Shown piece after piece: positions 46,220 to 55,265 of a DNA stretch of 64,000 nt. The translations under genes were made by a program, and so were the position numbers. The stretch spans positions 806,001 through 870,000 of the forward strand of contig NZ_LN879502.1 of NCBI RefSeq assembly GCF_001499655.1, in the 5' to 3' direction. The notes beneath the pieces are model-generated. The model saw nothing but the letters and a program-made list of their open reading frames with translations. It did no database searches and was not told the DNA's origin. The number at the start of each line of letters is the position of its first letter. Positions within the stretch are counted from its first letter, which is position 1. Source of the DNA: Candidatus Protochlamydia naegleriophila. Lineage in GTDB: Bacteria > Chlamydiota > Chlamydiia > Chlamydiales > Parachlamydiaceae.

Positions 46220-48394
46220 TTAGCTGTTGCGCCTATTTGCGTTTGGTGCGAGCGTTTGTATCAGCGGAGAGGAGGGCGCCTTTAGGTTAGTGAAGGTACG
46301 CAGCTGATTGGCGGCGGCATTGAGCTCTTCGATTGTTTGGTGGAATTGATGATTAGACTGTGCCGTTTGCTGCGCCGTTTGGCTTAGTTCCCCTATGGCT
46401 TCATTGATTTGTTCGGCACCAGCCGATTGGGCCTGCATCCCTTCATTGACCATTTTAAATTTGGCGATTAATTCTTGCACCTGTTGAATGATTAAGGCCA
46501 ATTGTTCACTGACTTTACCAGCTTGTTCGACTCCTATCCGAATATCTTGAGTAAAATCATCCACACCCATGACACTTGAGGAAACAGCGGTATTGATTTC
46601 ATTAATCATCTTTTCAATGTCGAGTGTAGAAATAGCTGTTTGATCTGCTAAGCGGCGGATTTCCCTTGCGATGACGGCAAAGCTTCTTCCATATTCCCCT
46701 GCTTTTTCGGCTTCAATAGAGGCATTGAGTGAGAGAAGGTTGGTCTGATCGGCAACTTTGGTAATGGCTGTGATAACGCTTGTAATATTGCCGGCCTTCT
46801 CGTTTAAAATTGCCAGTTTGGCGGCAATATTCGTTGAGGCTTCCACCATTTGCCGCATGATCGATTCCATGTTAGAAAGCGATTGTTTACCGATTGTTGC
46901 TAATAGTGACGTTTGTTCGGCCGAATTGCTGATGTCATTCAAAGTCAGGACAAATTCTTTAGAGGTCGATGAAATTTCATTAGCCGCCACGGCAATTTCC
47001 CGGGTTGTAGCTTCTTGTTCGACGCTGATGACTTCTTGTTCCTTGGAGGCGGCCGACAATTGACTCGCTGAGCTTGTCAAAACGAATCCGAGTTGCTGCA
47101 AGTGGCCGATGATGGCTTCATAAGACTGGGCCATTTGATTGAAAGCCAGGACTACATGTGCGAATTCACTATCTTGATACGTATTTTGCAATCGAATGCT
47201 TAAATCTCCTTCACTCAACAGGTGAATGCCGCGCAAAAGTTCGTGAAATTGTGAAAGTGTTTCATCGAGTCTTTGGGCAAGCCGATTGAAGGAGGCTCCC
47301 AATTGGTCATATTCTTCTTGGCCCGTCTCTATCATGCGAGTCGATGTTTGTCCATCTGCAAGCTGGTTGACTGTATGGGTCACCTCTTTTAGTTGTTCAA
47401 CTGTCTTGCGGCACATCGCATACCCCCACAGAAAAGTTGCAAAGGCCAGGATTAGTGTCAGGAGAGTGAGAAGCCAAAAGCGAAACTTTAAATGGCTTTG
47501 CTTTTGCAGGAGGAGGTGATGAATATCTTCATTTGCCTTATTCCAGAGCTTTAAACCGGGCAGGATGGCAGTGTTTCCAAGGCTTATGAGCTCGTCACTT
47601 GTTAGGTGGGGAGTTTGTGAATCAACGAGGTTTTGTTGAAGCGCATTGATTAAATCCTCAGTTACGCGATAGTACTCTTGAAAACTGTCTGAAAGAGTAG
47701 AGTTCGGCAGAGCGCGTGAGTGCCAGGTTCGCTCGATATGATCTTTTAGATTTTCGAGGCGAAGCTTCAAGAGGGCAATTATTGCGATCAATTCTTCTCT
47801 TGTCTGAGAGTTGAACTGTTGGTCCAGTAATGCTTCTCCAATACCAAAGGTGGCCTGATAGATAAGGGATTGCAAGTGAGGAAGTTCGATTAGAGTCGAT
47901 AAAATTAAATATGAAGAAGGGCTCTGTTCAGTAGAGGGATAATAGGCTCCCATTGAGCCAAAAATTTTTTGCGTCTGCGCGATAATTTGCTTATGCCAGT
48001 GGCGATTGCTCTCTTGTGTCAATGGGTATTGATTGAGCCTTTCCCAGTGATTGGAAGTGTCTTTTGCCGCATTCGGAGCTAGGTCATCTAAAGAGGTGTT
48101 CGGATAGGTCGATGTAAGTTCGGCAATGTAGCTACTAATTTGGCTCTTTAGATAGTTCAATTCTTCGCTCAGCCCATTTTCCCCTTTCATCAGTCGGTGA
48201 TGAAGCATTTGGTGTTGGGGAAGGGCATGAATCAGTTTCTTTAAGATCGTTTGATATTGGTTGCTTTGAATGCCAAACTCTAGCAGAGAGTAGGCTTGCG
48301 CGTAGGTCGAATAAGCAAAATAGAAAAGGGGGAACAAAGAGAGCCCAAACACGCAGGCTAAGAGTCGATAGCGTTGAAGAAGAGTAAAACGCAT
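46220..48394 (-). CDS. Methyl-accepting chemotaxis-like receptor
   Basis: A 724-residue receptor. A membrane segment lies near 10-30 and another near 305-330; between them is a helical sensor region of about 270 residues. A HAMP domain follows (EVTHTVNQLADGQTSTRM). The cytoplasmic coiled coil includes LNASIEAEKAGEYGRSFAVIAREIRRLADQ, the hairpin tip of MCP signalling domains, cited here in part as AEKAGEYGRSFAVIAREIRR. The start is ATG 48394; the frame extends to a TTG at 48406. No CheA, CheW or flagellar gene is in the window, so its output partner is unknown. Confidence 0.93.
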   Translation of the reverse strand: MRFTLLQRYRLLACVFGLSLFPLFYFAYSTYAQAYSLLEFGIQSNQYQTILKKLIHALPQHQMLHHRLMKGENGLSEELNYLKSQISSYIAELTSTYPNTSLDDLAPNAAKDTSNHWERLNQYPLTQESNRHWHKQIIAQTQKIFGSMGAYYPSTEQSPSSYLILSTLIELPHLQSLIYQATFGIGEALLDQQFNSQTREELIAIIALLKLRLENLKDHIERTWHSRALPNSTLSDSFQEYYRVTEDLINALQQNLVDSQTPHLTSDELISLGNTAILPGLKLWNKANEDIHHLLLQKQSHLKFRFWLLTLLTLILAFATFLWGYAMCRKTVEQLKEVTHTVNQLADGQTSTRMIETGQEEYDQLGASFNRLAQRLDETLSQFHELLRGIHLLSEGDLSIRLQNTYQDSEFAHVVLAFNQMAQSYEAIIGHLQQLGFVLTSSASQLSAASKEQEVISVEQEATTREIAVAANEISSTSKEFVLTLNDISNSAEQTSLLATIGKQSLSNMESIMRQMVEASTNIAAKLAILNEKAGNITSVITAITKVADQTNLLSLNASIEAEKAGEYGRSFAVIAREIRRLADQTAISTLDIEKMINEINTAVSSSVMGVDDFTQDIRIGVEQAGKVSEQLALIIQQVQELIAKFKMVNEGMQAQSAGAEQINEAIGELSQTAQQTAQSNHQFHQTIEELNAAANQLRTFTNLKAPSSPLIQTLAPNANRRNS

Positions 48395-48619
48395 AGTTAA
48401 ATACAAATAGTCTAGTTAAGAAGCTAGCCTTAAACTAGTCTATTCCGATCTTTAAAAAAAGTTATTTCTAAAACTTCGCTAAGCTTTGGAATAATTTTTT
48501 GAGTCCTCGTGGGCAGCATTTTTTCGTTCAGCAATTCATAGACTTTTTCTGATCAGTCGCTTAAAATGCTTTTGTTTTTGAAATGAATGCTTTTTCTTTG
48601 AAGTAAAGTTGAGATAAAA

Positions 48620-49561
48620 ATGAACTTAAAAAAAATCCTCTTCCGCTTTGCTATTCTGGGTGTAATCTTTGCTGCTCTTTACGGATTAGGCCGTCTATAC
48701 TTCCAGCTAACGGCCGGATTTACGATAGCTAATATTTCTTCAGATTTTGCCTATAATCCTGAATGGGAAGTTAGACCTTTATCGGCAGCTGAGCAAGATC
48801 AAATGAGCCGGGTTTTCGATCAGCCTTATCGCTATTTGGGAAAAGGATGCCAATCTTATGTGTTTATTAGCGAAGATAGGCACTACGTGATTAAGTTTTT
48901 TAAGTATCAACGCTACCGCCTTCAGCCTTGGTTAGCCTATGCCCCTCCTTTACCGGCCCTAGTTAAATACCGGGAAGAGAAAATAGAGAAAAAATGGAAC
49001 AAGCTCGATGGCTTTGTCAAGAGTTGGAAGGTTGCTTTTGAGCATTTGAAAGATGAAACCGGATTGCTCTTTGTCCATTTGAATAAGACCGATACCCTCC
49101 ATAAGCAACTGACCATTTATGATAAAATAGGCCAAGCGCACCTGGTAGATTTGGATCAGATGGAGTTTTGCGTTCAAGGATGCGCTCAAATGCTTTGTGA
49201 TTCCTTGCTCGAATTTAAAAAGAACGGGCAGACAGCGCAGGCCCAACAGCTTATCACGGCTCTTTTAAATCTCATTCTTTCCGAGTATTACCGCGGACTT
49301 GCAGATAATGACCATGCCCTGATGCAAAATACAGGAGTTCTTCATGGACAACCGATTCACATTGACGTGGGACAATTTGTCCAAAATGAAGCCATCAAAG
49401 ACCCAAGAGTCTATCATCAAGAGCTTTACACGAAAACGTACAAGTTTAAGCTGTGGTTGAATGAATTTTATCCTGAATTAGCTGAGTTTTTAGACCTTCA
49501 ATTGAGCCAGATCATTGGACCAGACTATCTGACGATGAAGCCTAAATTTCGACCAAAATAA
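48620..49561 (+). CDS. Membrane-anchored protein-kinase-fold protein
   Basis: A 313-residue protein with a membrane anchor at about 7-28. YLGKGCQSYVF at 72-82 resembles a glycine-rich loop and YVIKFF places Lys92 like the ATP-binding lysine. Near the end, GLADNDHALMQNTGV and IHIDVGQF resemble the catalytic and metal-binding loops, with Asp231, Asn237 and Asp249. These marks are compatible with a kinase-like fold of atypical type. The gene stands alone between a divergent MCP gene and a terminator. The substrate is unknown. I could not assign it to a named family. Confidence 0.62.
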   Translation: MNLKKILFRFAILGVIFAALYGLGRLYFQLTAGFTIANISSDFAYNPEWEVRPLSAAEQDQMSRVFDQPYRYLGKGCQSYVFISEDRHYVIKFFKYQRYRLQPWLAYAPPLPALVKYREEKIEKKWNKLDGFVKSWKVAFEHLKDETGLLFVHLNKTDTLHKQLTIYDKIGQAHLVDLDQMEFCVQGCAQMLCDSLLEFKKNGQTAQAQQLITALLNLILSEYYRGLADNDHALMQNTGVLHGQPIHIDVGQFVQNEAIKDPRVYHQELYTKTYKFKLWLNEFYPELAEFLDLQLSQIIGPDYLTMKPKFRPK

Positions 49562-49567
49562 GAAAAT

Positions 49568-49587
49568 GGGGGACAGCGCCCCCTTTT
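49568..49587 (+). terminator. Rho-independent terminator
   Basis: GGGGG and CCCCC around ACAGCG, followed by TTTTC, seven bases beyond the stop of the kinase-fold gene. Confidence 0.65.
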
Positions 49588-49632
49588 CGACTTGCGATTG
49601 CTTGTAAATTAGATTGTGCAAGAGAGCAGGTA

Positions 49633-50598
49633 TTAGCGAATTTTTAAAACAATCTTACCTTTTGACTGCCCTTTCTGGTTCTTTTCTTGGGCTTCTGAGG
49701 CCTTTTCTAAGGGGAGTTCCTGGATTTGAATCGGGCCAACTTTCCCTTGTTGGATCAAATCTGAAATGTGCTGGAGCTCTCCGCCATTGGGAGTGACAAA
49801 GACATAGAGCCCTTTTGCATGATGGGCTTCGGAAAGGGAGTTGTCTGGCGGTTCTACAATTGAAACTAGACGGCCACCTTCTTTTAGCAGCTCAAAGCTC
49901 TTTTTTTGAGTCTCGCCGCCAACCGTATCGAAGACCACGTCAATGCCTTTTGGATAAAGAGCTTTGATGCTTTCAAGAGCATTTTGCTGTTTATAATCGA
50001 TAACTATATCTGCTCCCAATTGTTTGACATAAGCGTGATTGGATTCACTGGCCGTTGTCAGGACACAGGCGCCTGCCAGTTTGGCAAATTGAATCGCTAA
50101 ACTGCCGACACCACCGGCTCCGGCGTGAATTAAAACGATCTCTCCCTTTTTGAGCTGTGCTGAGTCAAACAACGATTGCCAAGCTGTCAAACCAGCGAGT
50201 GGAATGGCGGCTGCTTGAGCAAAAGAAAGGGCGGCAGGCTTAAAAGCTACATTGTCGGCTTCGTAGCAAATGTATTCGGCGTAGGTGCCCCATTTGATTG
50301 TGGGTTTGCGACAATAAGCGAAGACAGAATCGCCTACTTTAAATCTTCTAACATTTTTGCCGACAGCTGAAATAGTGCCCGTTGCATCCCATCCTGGAAT
50401 GAGAGGGAATTCATGCGGTACGCGATTTTTCAGGCGGCCTTCCCGAATTTTCCAATCGACTGGATTGACAGCCGCATACGCAATTTGGATTTGAACTTCG
50501 CTTGGACCTGGCGAGGGAGTTGGAAGCTGCGCTAATTTCAATCGGTCGGCTCCCCCAAATTCTTCAAGAACGATGGCTTTCATGGTGTGCTGATTCAC
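49633..50598 (-). CDS. Zinc-free NADPH:quinone-type oxidoreductase (MDR family)
   Basis: A 321-residue medium-chain reductase. The cofactor loop is HAGAGGVGSLAIQFAKLAGA, the NADPH-type pocket follows (TTASESNHAYVKQLGAD) and zinc ligands are missing. Such enzymes reduce quinones or activated alkenes and often serve against oxidative or electrophile stress. The GTG start at 50598 is preceded by GAGAGA; ATG 50583 is an alternative. It is 17 bases after dps, so the two may be cotranscribed. Confidence 0.9.
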   Translation of the reverse strand: MNQHTMKAIVLEEFGGADRLKLAQLPTPSPGPSEVQIQIAYAAVNPVDWKIREGRLKNRVPHEFPLIPGWDATGTISAVGKNVRRFKVGDSVFAYCRKPTIKWGTYAEYICYEADNVAFKPAALSFAQAAAIPLAGLTAWQSLFDSAQLKKGEIVLIHAGAGGVGSLAIQFAKLAGACVLTTASESNHAYVKQLGADIVIDYKQQNALESIKALYPKGIDVVFDTVGGETQKKSFELLKEGGRLVSIVEPPDNSLSEAHHAKGLYVFVTPNGGELQHISDLIQQGKVGPIQIQELPLEKASEAQEKNQKGQSKGKIVLKIR

Positions 50599-50615
50599 AG
50601 TTTTTCTCTCTACGG

Positions 50616-51080
50616 TTAGTTTGATAAGTGGCTACGAAGCATCCAGGCACTCTTTTCATGGACACTCAGCCGCTTGGTCAGAAGATCGGTTGTACCGTGA
50701 TCCCCGAGTTCATTAGAACGTTCAATTCGTTCCCTTAAATGGCGACACATGGCTTCGTGATCTTCAAATAGCTGCTGAAGCATGTCATCGCTGTTTTCAT
50801 CCCCATTCGATTCTTTGTAGGATGTCATGTCTAAAAATTGCTTAAGTGTGCCGGGAGCTCGTTCGCCTAGTATGCGAATGCGCTCAGCTAGTTCATCAAT
50901 GGCTTCGGCTAGTTCTTCATATTGTTTTTCTAAGAATTGATGCAAGGCATAAAAGCGAGGGTCGACGATATTCCAATGAAAATTCTGCGTTTTTACGTAC
51001 AGGATGTAAGTATCAGCGAGAATCAAATTTAAAAATTGGGCAATTTGCTTGTTCCGGTCTAAAGTGAAATTAGTTGTCAT
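50616..51080 (-). CDS. dps: Dps-family ferritin-like DNA protection protein
   Basis: A 154-residue protein of the Dps family that stores iron and protects DNA from peroxide. NFHWNIVDPRF and LHQFLEKQYEELAEAIDELAE contain the ferroxidase ligands; the final helix closes with HEKSAWMLRSHL. It lies upstream of an NADPH oxidoreductase and near a DUF892 gene on the same strand, which suggests a stress group. Confidence 0.95.
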   Translation of the reverse strand: MTTNFTLDRNKQIAQFLNLILADTYILYVKTQNFHWNIVDPRFYALHQFLEKQYEELAEAIDELAERIRILGERAPGTLKQFLDMTSYKESNGDENSDDMLQQLFEDHEAMCRHLRERIERSNELGDHGTTDLLTKRLSVHEKSAWMLRSHLSN

Positions 51081-51186
51081 GGCATGCCTTAGCTAAATAA
51101 GAATGATTTGGAAAGTCAGCCGTTTAAAGTCGAGCCCAGGCAGGGCCTGGGTTCGCTTAGCTTTTGAAATCTCTTGCGCGATCGTT

Positions 51187-51762
51187 TTAAGATTTCGGAC
51201 GAGTCGTTTTTGTAGGTGTTTGCGCTTCTGTTTCTGCCTCGTCATTGATTCCTTGGCTGAAAAAGCCGCCTTCGGCAATATCAGTCAACTTTTCGTCTGC
51301 AGAGCTTTCTTCATCCAATGTTTCTTGGAGGAGGTCTGCAATCTCATCAAAATTGAAGCGCTCGTTAATCTCTGACTGGTTTAAATGTCTCGCTAGTGCT
51401 CTTGCAGACCCGTAACTGGCAATTTCATAATGCTCTACTTTTTGGCAGCAAATAATTAAACCCGCATCTTTGACGGATGGGGTCGTTTTTTTGGCTATCT
51501 CTTCTTCCGCTTCTTTCATTAACCCAGCCATAGCTGTACACTCGACACCAGTTGGATTTTCATTCAGCATTTTGAAAATTTTCTTCAAGCGCAGGACCTG
51601 ATTCTTCGTTTCATCAAGATGATGAGCAAGCGCCTCTTTTAATTCTGCATGGGTTGATGCTTTGATGACTTTTGGTAGGCCGACAACGATTTGATTCTCT
51701 GCATCAAACACATCTCTTAACAATTCAAGAAACAATTCATAAAAAGAATTTTGCTGCATCAC
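51187..51762 (-). CDS. DUF892 (YciE/YciF-like) ferritin-like protein
   Basis: A 191-residue DUF892 protein: YELFLELLRDVFDAENQIV begins the helical bundle, LKKIFKMLNENPTGVECTAM and HYEIASYGSARALA follow. Such proteins are diiron-like bundles induced by stress; their function is not settled. The tail is variable and lysine-rich. GGGGGG lies before ATG 51762. It lies about 100 bases upstream of dps on the same strand. Confidence 0.9.
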   Translation of the reverse strand: MMQQNSFYELFLELLRDVFDAENQIVVGLPKVIKASTHAELKEALAHHLDETKNQVLRLKKIFKMLNENPTGVECTAMAGLMKEAEEEIAKKTTPSVKDAGLIICCQKVEHYEIASYGSARALARHLNQSEINERFNFDEIADLLQETLDEESSADEKLTDIAEGGFFSQGINDEAETEAQTPTKTTRPKS

Positions 51763-52284
51763 AACCCCCCTGTTTAAAAAAAGTTTAGCATATTTGGATG
51801 TTATAGCAATGAATTGATTGCAGCAACTCTTTTAATTTGAAATGATTGATTTCCTGGAATGCCAGTCTTGAGTTGGATTTCTTACGGCACCCGCAGTTAT
51901 TCTAGCGCTTGGGGATGAAGCGATGCGTGAAAGCTAAAGGATCAAATTTAATAGGAAGAGTTACCATTAAGGGGACTGCAAAAAAAATGAGCTTGAGGGC
52001 GTTTAAACTGGGCGATTCGTTTACCCATATCCTCGATGCTGAGACCAGGTTTTGGGTTTTGATTCAAGAGCCGCCTTTGTTTAAAATAGTTTTTTACAGG
52101 CGATGATTGGGTGGATTCTTGATTTTCCACGATAAGTATAGCTCCAAACGACATTCTGTTAGGGCATTGTCTACATATACACAAATAATTGAGTTAAGTT
52201 ATAAACCAATTGGGATTTACTTGGGAAAAATATTTGAAAAATATTTGTTGATGGCCGAGATTCAATTTTTTGAAGGGAGATTAA
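51763..52284. other. Intergenic region, two weak short frames
   Basis: 522 bases between divergent genes. Two short overlapping frames (51909-52106 plus, 51948-52184 minus) have no ribosome site or family similarity, so I support neither. GAAGGGAGATTAA before 52285 is a good ribosome site. Confidence 0.45.
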
Positions 52285-53397
52285 ATGGCGATTTTTACTC
52301 AAGCCAAATGGCAAGACTTCTATAGTCAGATAAACTTTAAACTGGCTTTGAAAACTAGCTTAGCAGCTTTGTTGAGTTTATATGTCTGCCATGAATTGGA
52401 TCGCTTCATTAAACATCCAGATGCCTTTATCAGTGGTATTTGGTGCGTTGTTGCCTCAATTTTTGCTTCTCAGCCTACACTTGGTGGGACTTACAAGGCC
52501 ATTTGGAATCGTTTCTTAGGTGTTTTGGTTGGATCGGCTTTAGGGGGCTTTTTTGCAAGCCAATGGGGGGCGCATCCTTTTATTTTGGGAGTAGCCATTT
52601 TTTGCACCGCATGTATTTGCTTTGCCAGTGGATTGAAAGAAAATTATCGCATGGCCTGCCTATCTTTGGCTGTCATCATGATTCCTTGGGGAATCAATCC
52701 AAGCATTAGCCCTTGGATTTATGCATTCTTTAGATTTTTAGACACGTGTGTGGGGCTTGGAGTTGCTATGTTTGTTGCTCAGGCTGTCTGGCCATCGCAG
52801 GCATTGACGACAATGCAGTCTCAAATGGCCGATATTTTATCGCTTGTACGGCAATTTTATGAGTACACATTAGTGTCGAGCAGTCCCCATAAAAGCGAAA
52901 CGATCGCTGATGATCTCATCAATGATGTGAATCAAGCCTTTATTCAAGCGCACTTTAATCTGGAAGAATCAAAGGTAGAATTACTAGTAGGAATGTCTCC
53001 TATTACTATCTGGGTAGACCTATTGAGTTGTCTTGAGCGTTTGTGGGAAAGTGTTCGAGATTTGAAAAAAGTTTTCGACCCATCGATGCTCGAAGAGGTT
53101 TTTGATGAAGAACTGAAAAAAGAGGTGCATCATTTAAGCGAGCAGATCGATTTTATCTTGAAAGACCTCTCAGAAAAACTTAAAAGTGGGCATTCAAGCT
53201 ATGATTACGGACGCATTGCCGTGTTGCAAGAAAGCTTGATAGAGGAGCTTGTCCGGTTTCGCGCGACTCGAGTCATGAAGAAATACAGCTTAGAGCGCGT
53301 AGAAAACTACTTTGTATTTTTCTATAACTTTAAACACATTCTGAATGAATTACAACAGCTTAATGGGATCATCGATCAACAGCTAGCAATAGAGTAG
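52285..53397 (+). CDS. FUSC-family (aromatic acid exporter-like) membrane protein
   Basis: A 370-residue protein with about six membrane segments in the first 170 residues (ISGIWCVVASIFASQPTLGG, then FLGVLVGSALGGFFAS) and a helical cytoplasmic C-terminus. This is the layout of the FUSC / YhcK-like aromatic acid exporter family. Members export organic acids or drugs. It is three bases upstream of a degenerate sensor kinase gene, so the two form a unit. Confidence 0.82.
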   Translation: MAIFTQAKWQDFYSQINFKLALKTSLAALLSLYVCHELDRFIKHPDAFISGIWCVVASIFASQPTLGGTYKAIWNRFLGVLVGSALGGFFASQWGAHPFILGVAIFCTACICFASGLKENYRMACLSLAVIMIPWGINPSISPWIYAFFRFLDTCVGLGVAMFVAQAVWPSQALTTMQSQMADILSLVRQFYEYTLVSSSPHKSETIADDLINDVNQAFIQAHFNLEESKVELLVGMSPITIWVDLLSCLERLWESVRDLKKVFDPSMLEEVFDEELKKEVHHLSEQIDFILKDLSEKLKSGHSSYDYGRIAVLQESLIEELVRFRATRVMKKYSLERVENYFVFFYNFKHILNELQQLNGIIDQQLAIE

Positions 53398-53400
53398 GGT

Positions 53401-55188
53401 ATGAAGAAGAGATATTTGTTTATCCTCGTGCTTGGAATGGCGGGAACGCTGGCTCTTAGCCTGGCTGCCCTTTTCAATTTCAAATGCTTGCTTGCCTCTT
53501 ATGAAGAGCGACGGAGATTGTTTGTACAAGAAGAATCTTTGCATAAGCTCTTAGCGGCGATCAAAGATGCTGAGATAAGTCAAAGAAGCTATCTTCTAAC
53601 TGGTAAAAGCAATTATTTAGAGCCTTATTATAGTACGTTGCACACACTAGATTCTTACCTATCTCAAGCACAAGAAGGATCGCTACCTTCTCAAATAGCT
53701 CTTTATCAAGAGTTGAGCCGGCTAATTAAGATGCAAATACAGTCTATGAGTCAATCCATTGACAAGGTTAAGTCGGAAGGAATAACTGAAAGCCAAAAAA
53801 AAGAAGGGGGAGTGGGCAGTGAAAAAAGGGTAATGGATAATATTGGCTCTCTCATTGTTCAGCTTACCAGTTCAGCAGAGAGTGAGCGGGGGTATAAGGA
53901 GGCTGACATCGAGCAGTCGTCTGACCGGTCGCTATGGACAATGATCGGGAGCGTTGCATTAGTCAATTTTATTGTCGGATTTTACTCTTATTTATTTTAC
54001 CGGGACTCACAGCGCTCCCTGAAAACGTCTAAGGAATTAAATCAAACGTCTCATATCTATCAGACCATTCTAGATACTACCAGGCAGGTAATTATTAGAA
54101 CCGATAACAAAGGTGTTATTGTTTCTTTTAATAAAAAGGCCGAAAAAATGCTGGGTTATCGAGCCCAGGAAGTCATTCATAAGACCTCTATTTTGAATTT
54201 GTATGACAAAGACAACCTGCATGACAAACTTACCCATTTATATCAACGTCCTATCGAGCTGCCAATCGGCTTCGACCTGCTCGTTTCGCCTACCCGTTCG
54301 CTTGTTTGGGCAGACTCGGAATGGCTCATGAAGAAGAAAAATGGGAATGTTTTTCCTTGTTTGCTATCCATTACAGCTTTAAGGGACGAGCAGAATCAAG
54401 TCATAGGATTCTTGTTTATGGCATCCGATCTTACGCAAGATAAAAAACTGGAAGAGCATGTTAAAGTTGCACATGATGCTATGGAAGCAGCGTATTTGTC
54501 TAGAAATAAGTTCTTATCTAGCCTTGGACATGATTTTAGACCTCCTTTAACAACCATTGTAAATGGCACTAATCTTTTGCTGAGAACAAAAAGTGATCAT
54601 TTAAATGTGCAGGAGCGTACGATTTTGGCTCAAATATTAACGAATAGTCAGCAAGTTCTTAACTTGACTAATCGCATTGTGGAGTTATCTAAAATAGAGG
54701 GGGGATTAGTTTCTTTGAATCCTAAGGAGTTAACTCTAGATGTCTTCATTGAAAAAATCATTAAAGAGGTCGAGATACAGCAGTTAAATAGAACTAAACA
54801 GGTTCAATTTCAATCTGAAATTCCCCATTCACTAAAGCCTCTAGAGACAGATCCTGAAAAATTGCACGATATTCTAATTAACTTAATTCAAACCGCACTT
54901 GCCTTCCAAAAAACGGATCAAATTATTGTGCATGTCAAAGCCGACCCTCAAACACTTTGTGCGGCAGAAATAGATATAATGTGCCTAGAAGATGGAAGTA
55001 AAGGCAAGACTGTCAAAGAAAGCAAGCTGCAGGTAAAGCCTGAAAGAGAAGCCCTAAGCTTATCTCTTGCACAGTCTATTGCGAAAGTGCTCGGATATCG
55101 TGTGACAGTTTCTAAAAGAGGGGAAGGAATGTGGGTGTACACTCTTGTTTTATCGCCTAGATTGTATTCGGGAAAGAGCGTGCAATAG
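53401..55188 (+). CDS. CHASE3-PAS sensor histidine kinase with degenerate ATPase domain
   Basis: A 595-residue protein. A first membrane segment at about 5-27, then a CHASE3 sensor (DAEISQRSYLLTGKSNYLEP at 56-75), a second membrane segment at about 179-200, PAS at about 215-345 and HisKA with GHDFRPPLT (His377). The ATPase domain is worn: the N-box reads ILINLIQTAL, so the Mg-binding Asn is Thr498; the G1 DxGxG is replaced by LEDGSKGKT; the G2 glycines are missing. It probably cannot bind ATP normally and may act as a phosphate-accepting or allosteric partner. It is coupled to the FUSC transporter gene. Confidence 0.85.
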   Translation: MKKRYLFILVLGMAGTLALSLAALFNFKCLLASYEERRRLFVQEESLHKLLAAIKDAEISQRSYLLTGKSNYLEPYYSTLHTLDSYLSQAQEGSLPSQIALYQELSRLIKMQIQSMSQSIDKVKSEGITESQKKEGGVGSEKRVMDNIGSLIVQLTSSAESERGYKEADIEQSSDRSLWTMIGSVALVNFIVGFYSYLFYRDSQRSLKTSKELNQTSHIYQTILDTTRQVIIRTDNKGVIVSFNKKAEKMLGYRAQEVIHKTSILNLYDKDNLHDKLTHLYQRPIELPIGFDLLVSPTRSLVWADSEWLMKKKNGNVFPCLLSITALRDEQNQVIGFLFMASDLTQDKKLEEHVKVAHDAMEAAYLSRNKFLSSLGHDFRPPLTTIVNGTNLLLRTKSDHLNVQERTILAQILTNSQQVLNLTNRIVELSKIEGGLVSLNPKELTLDVFIEKIIKEVEIQQLNRTKQVQFQSEIPHSLKPLETDPEKLHDILINLIQTALAFQKTDQIIVHVKADPQTLCAAEIDIMCLEDGSKGKTVKESKLQVKPEREALSLSLAQSIAKVLGYRVTVSKRGEGMWVYTLVLSPRLYSGKSVQ

Positions 55189-55226
55189 GAGAGAATGGGT
55201 AAGCGTTGCTATTAGTCCAGGCGTGT

Positions 55227-55252
55227 CCCCTGCGAGCACTGATCGCAGGGGA
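55227..55252. terminator. Rho-independent terminator
   Basis: TCCCCTGCGA / TCGCAGGGGA with a six-base loop, followed by TTTT on the plus strand. It is shared by the convergent sensor kinase and DsbA-like genes. Confidence 0.8.
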
Positions 55253-55265
55253 TTTTGTAGATGGT

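Noticed and set aside
51909-52184. Overlapping short open frames on both strands
   Set aside because: No ribosome site, no family resemblance and they overlap each other; likely chance.
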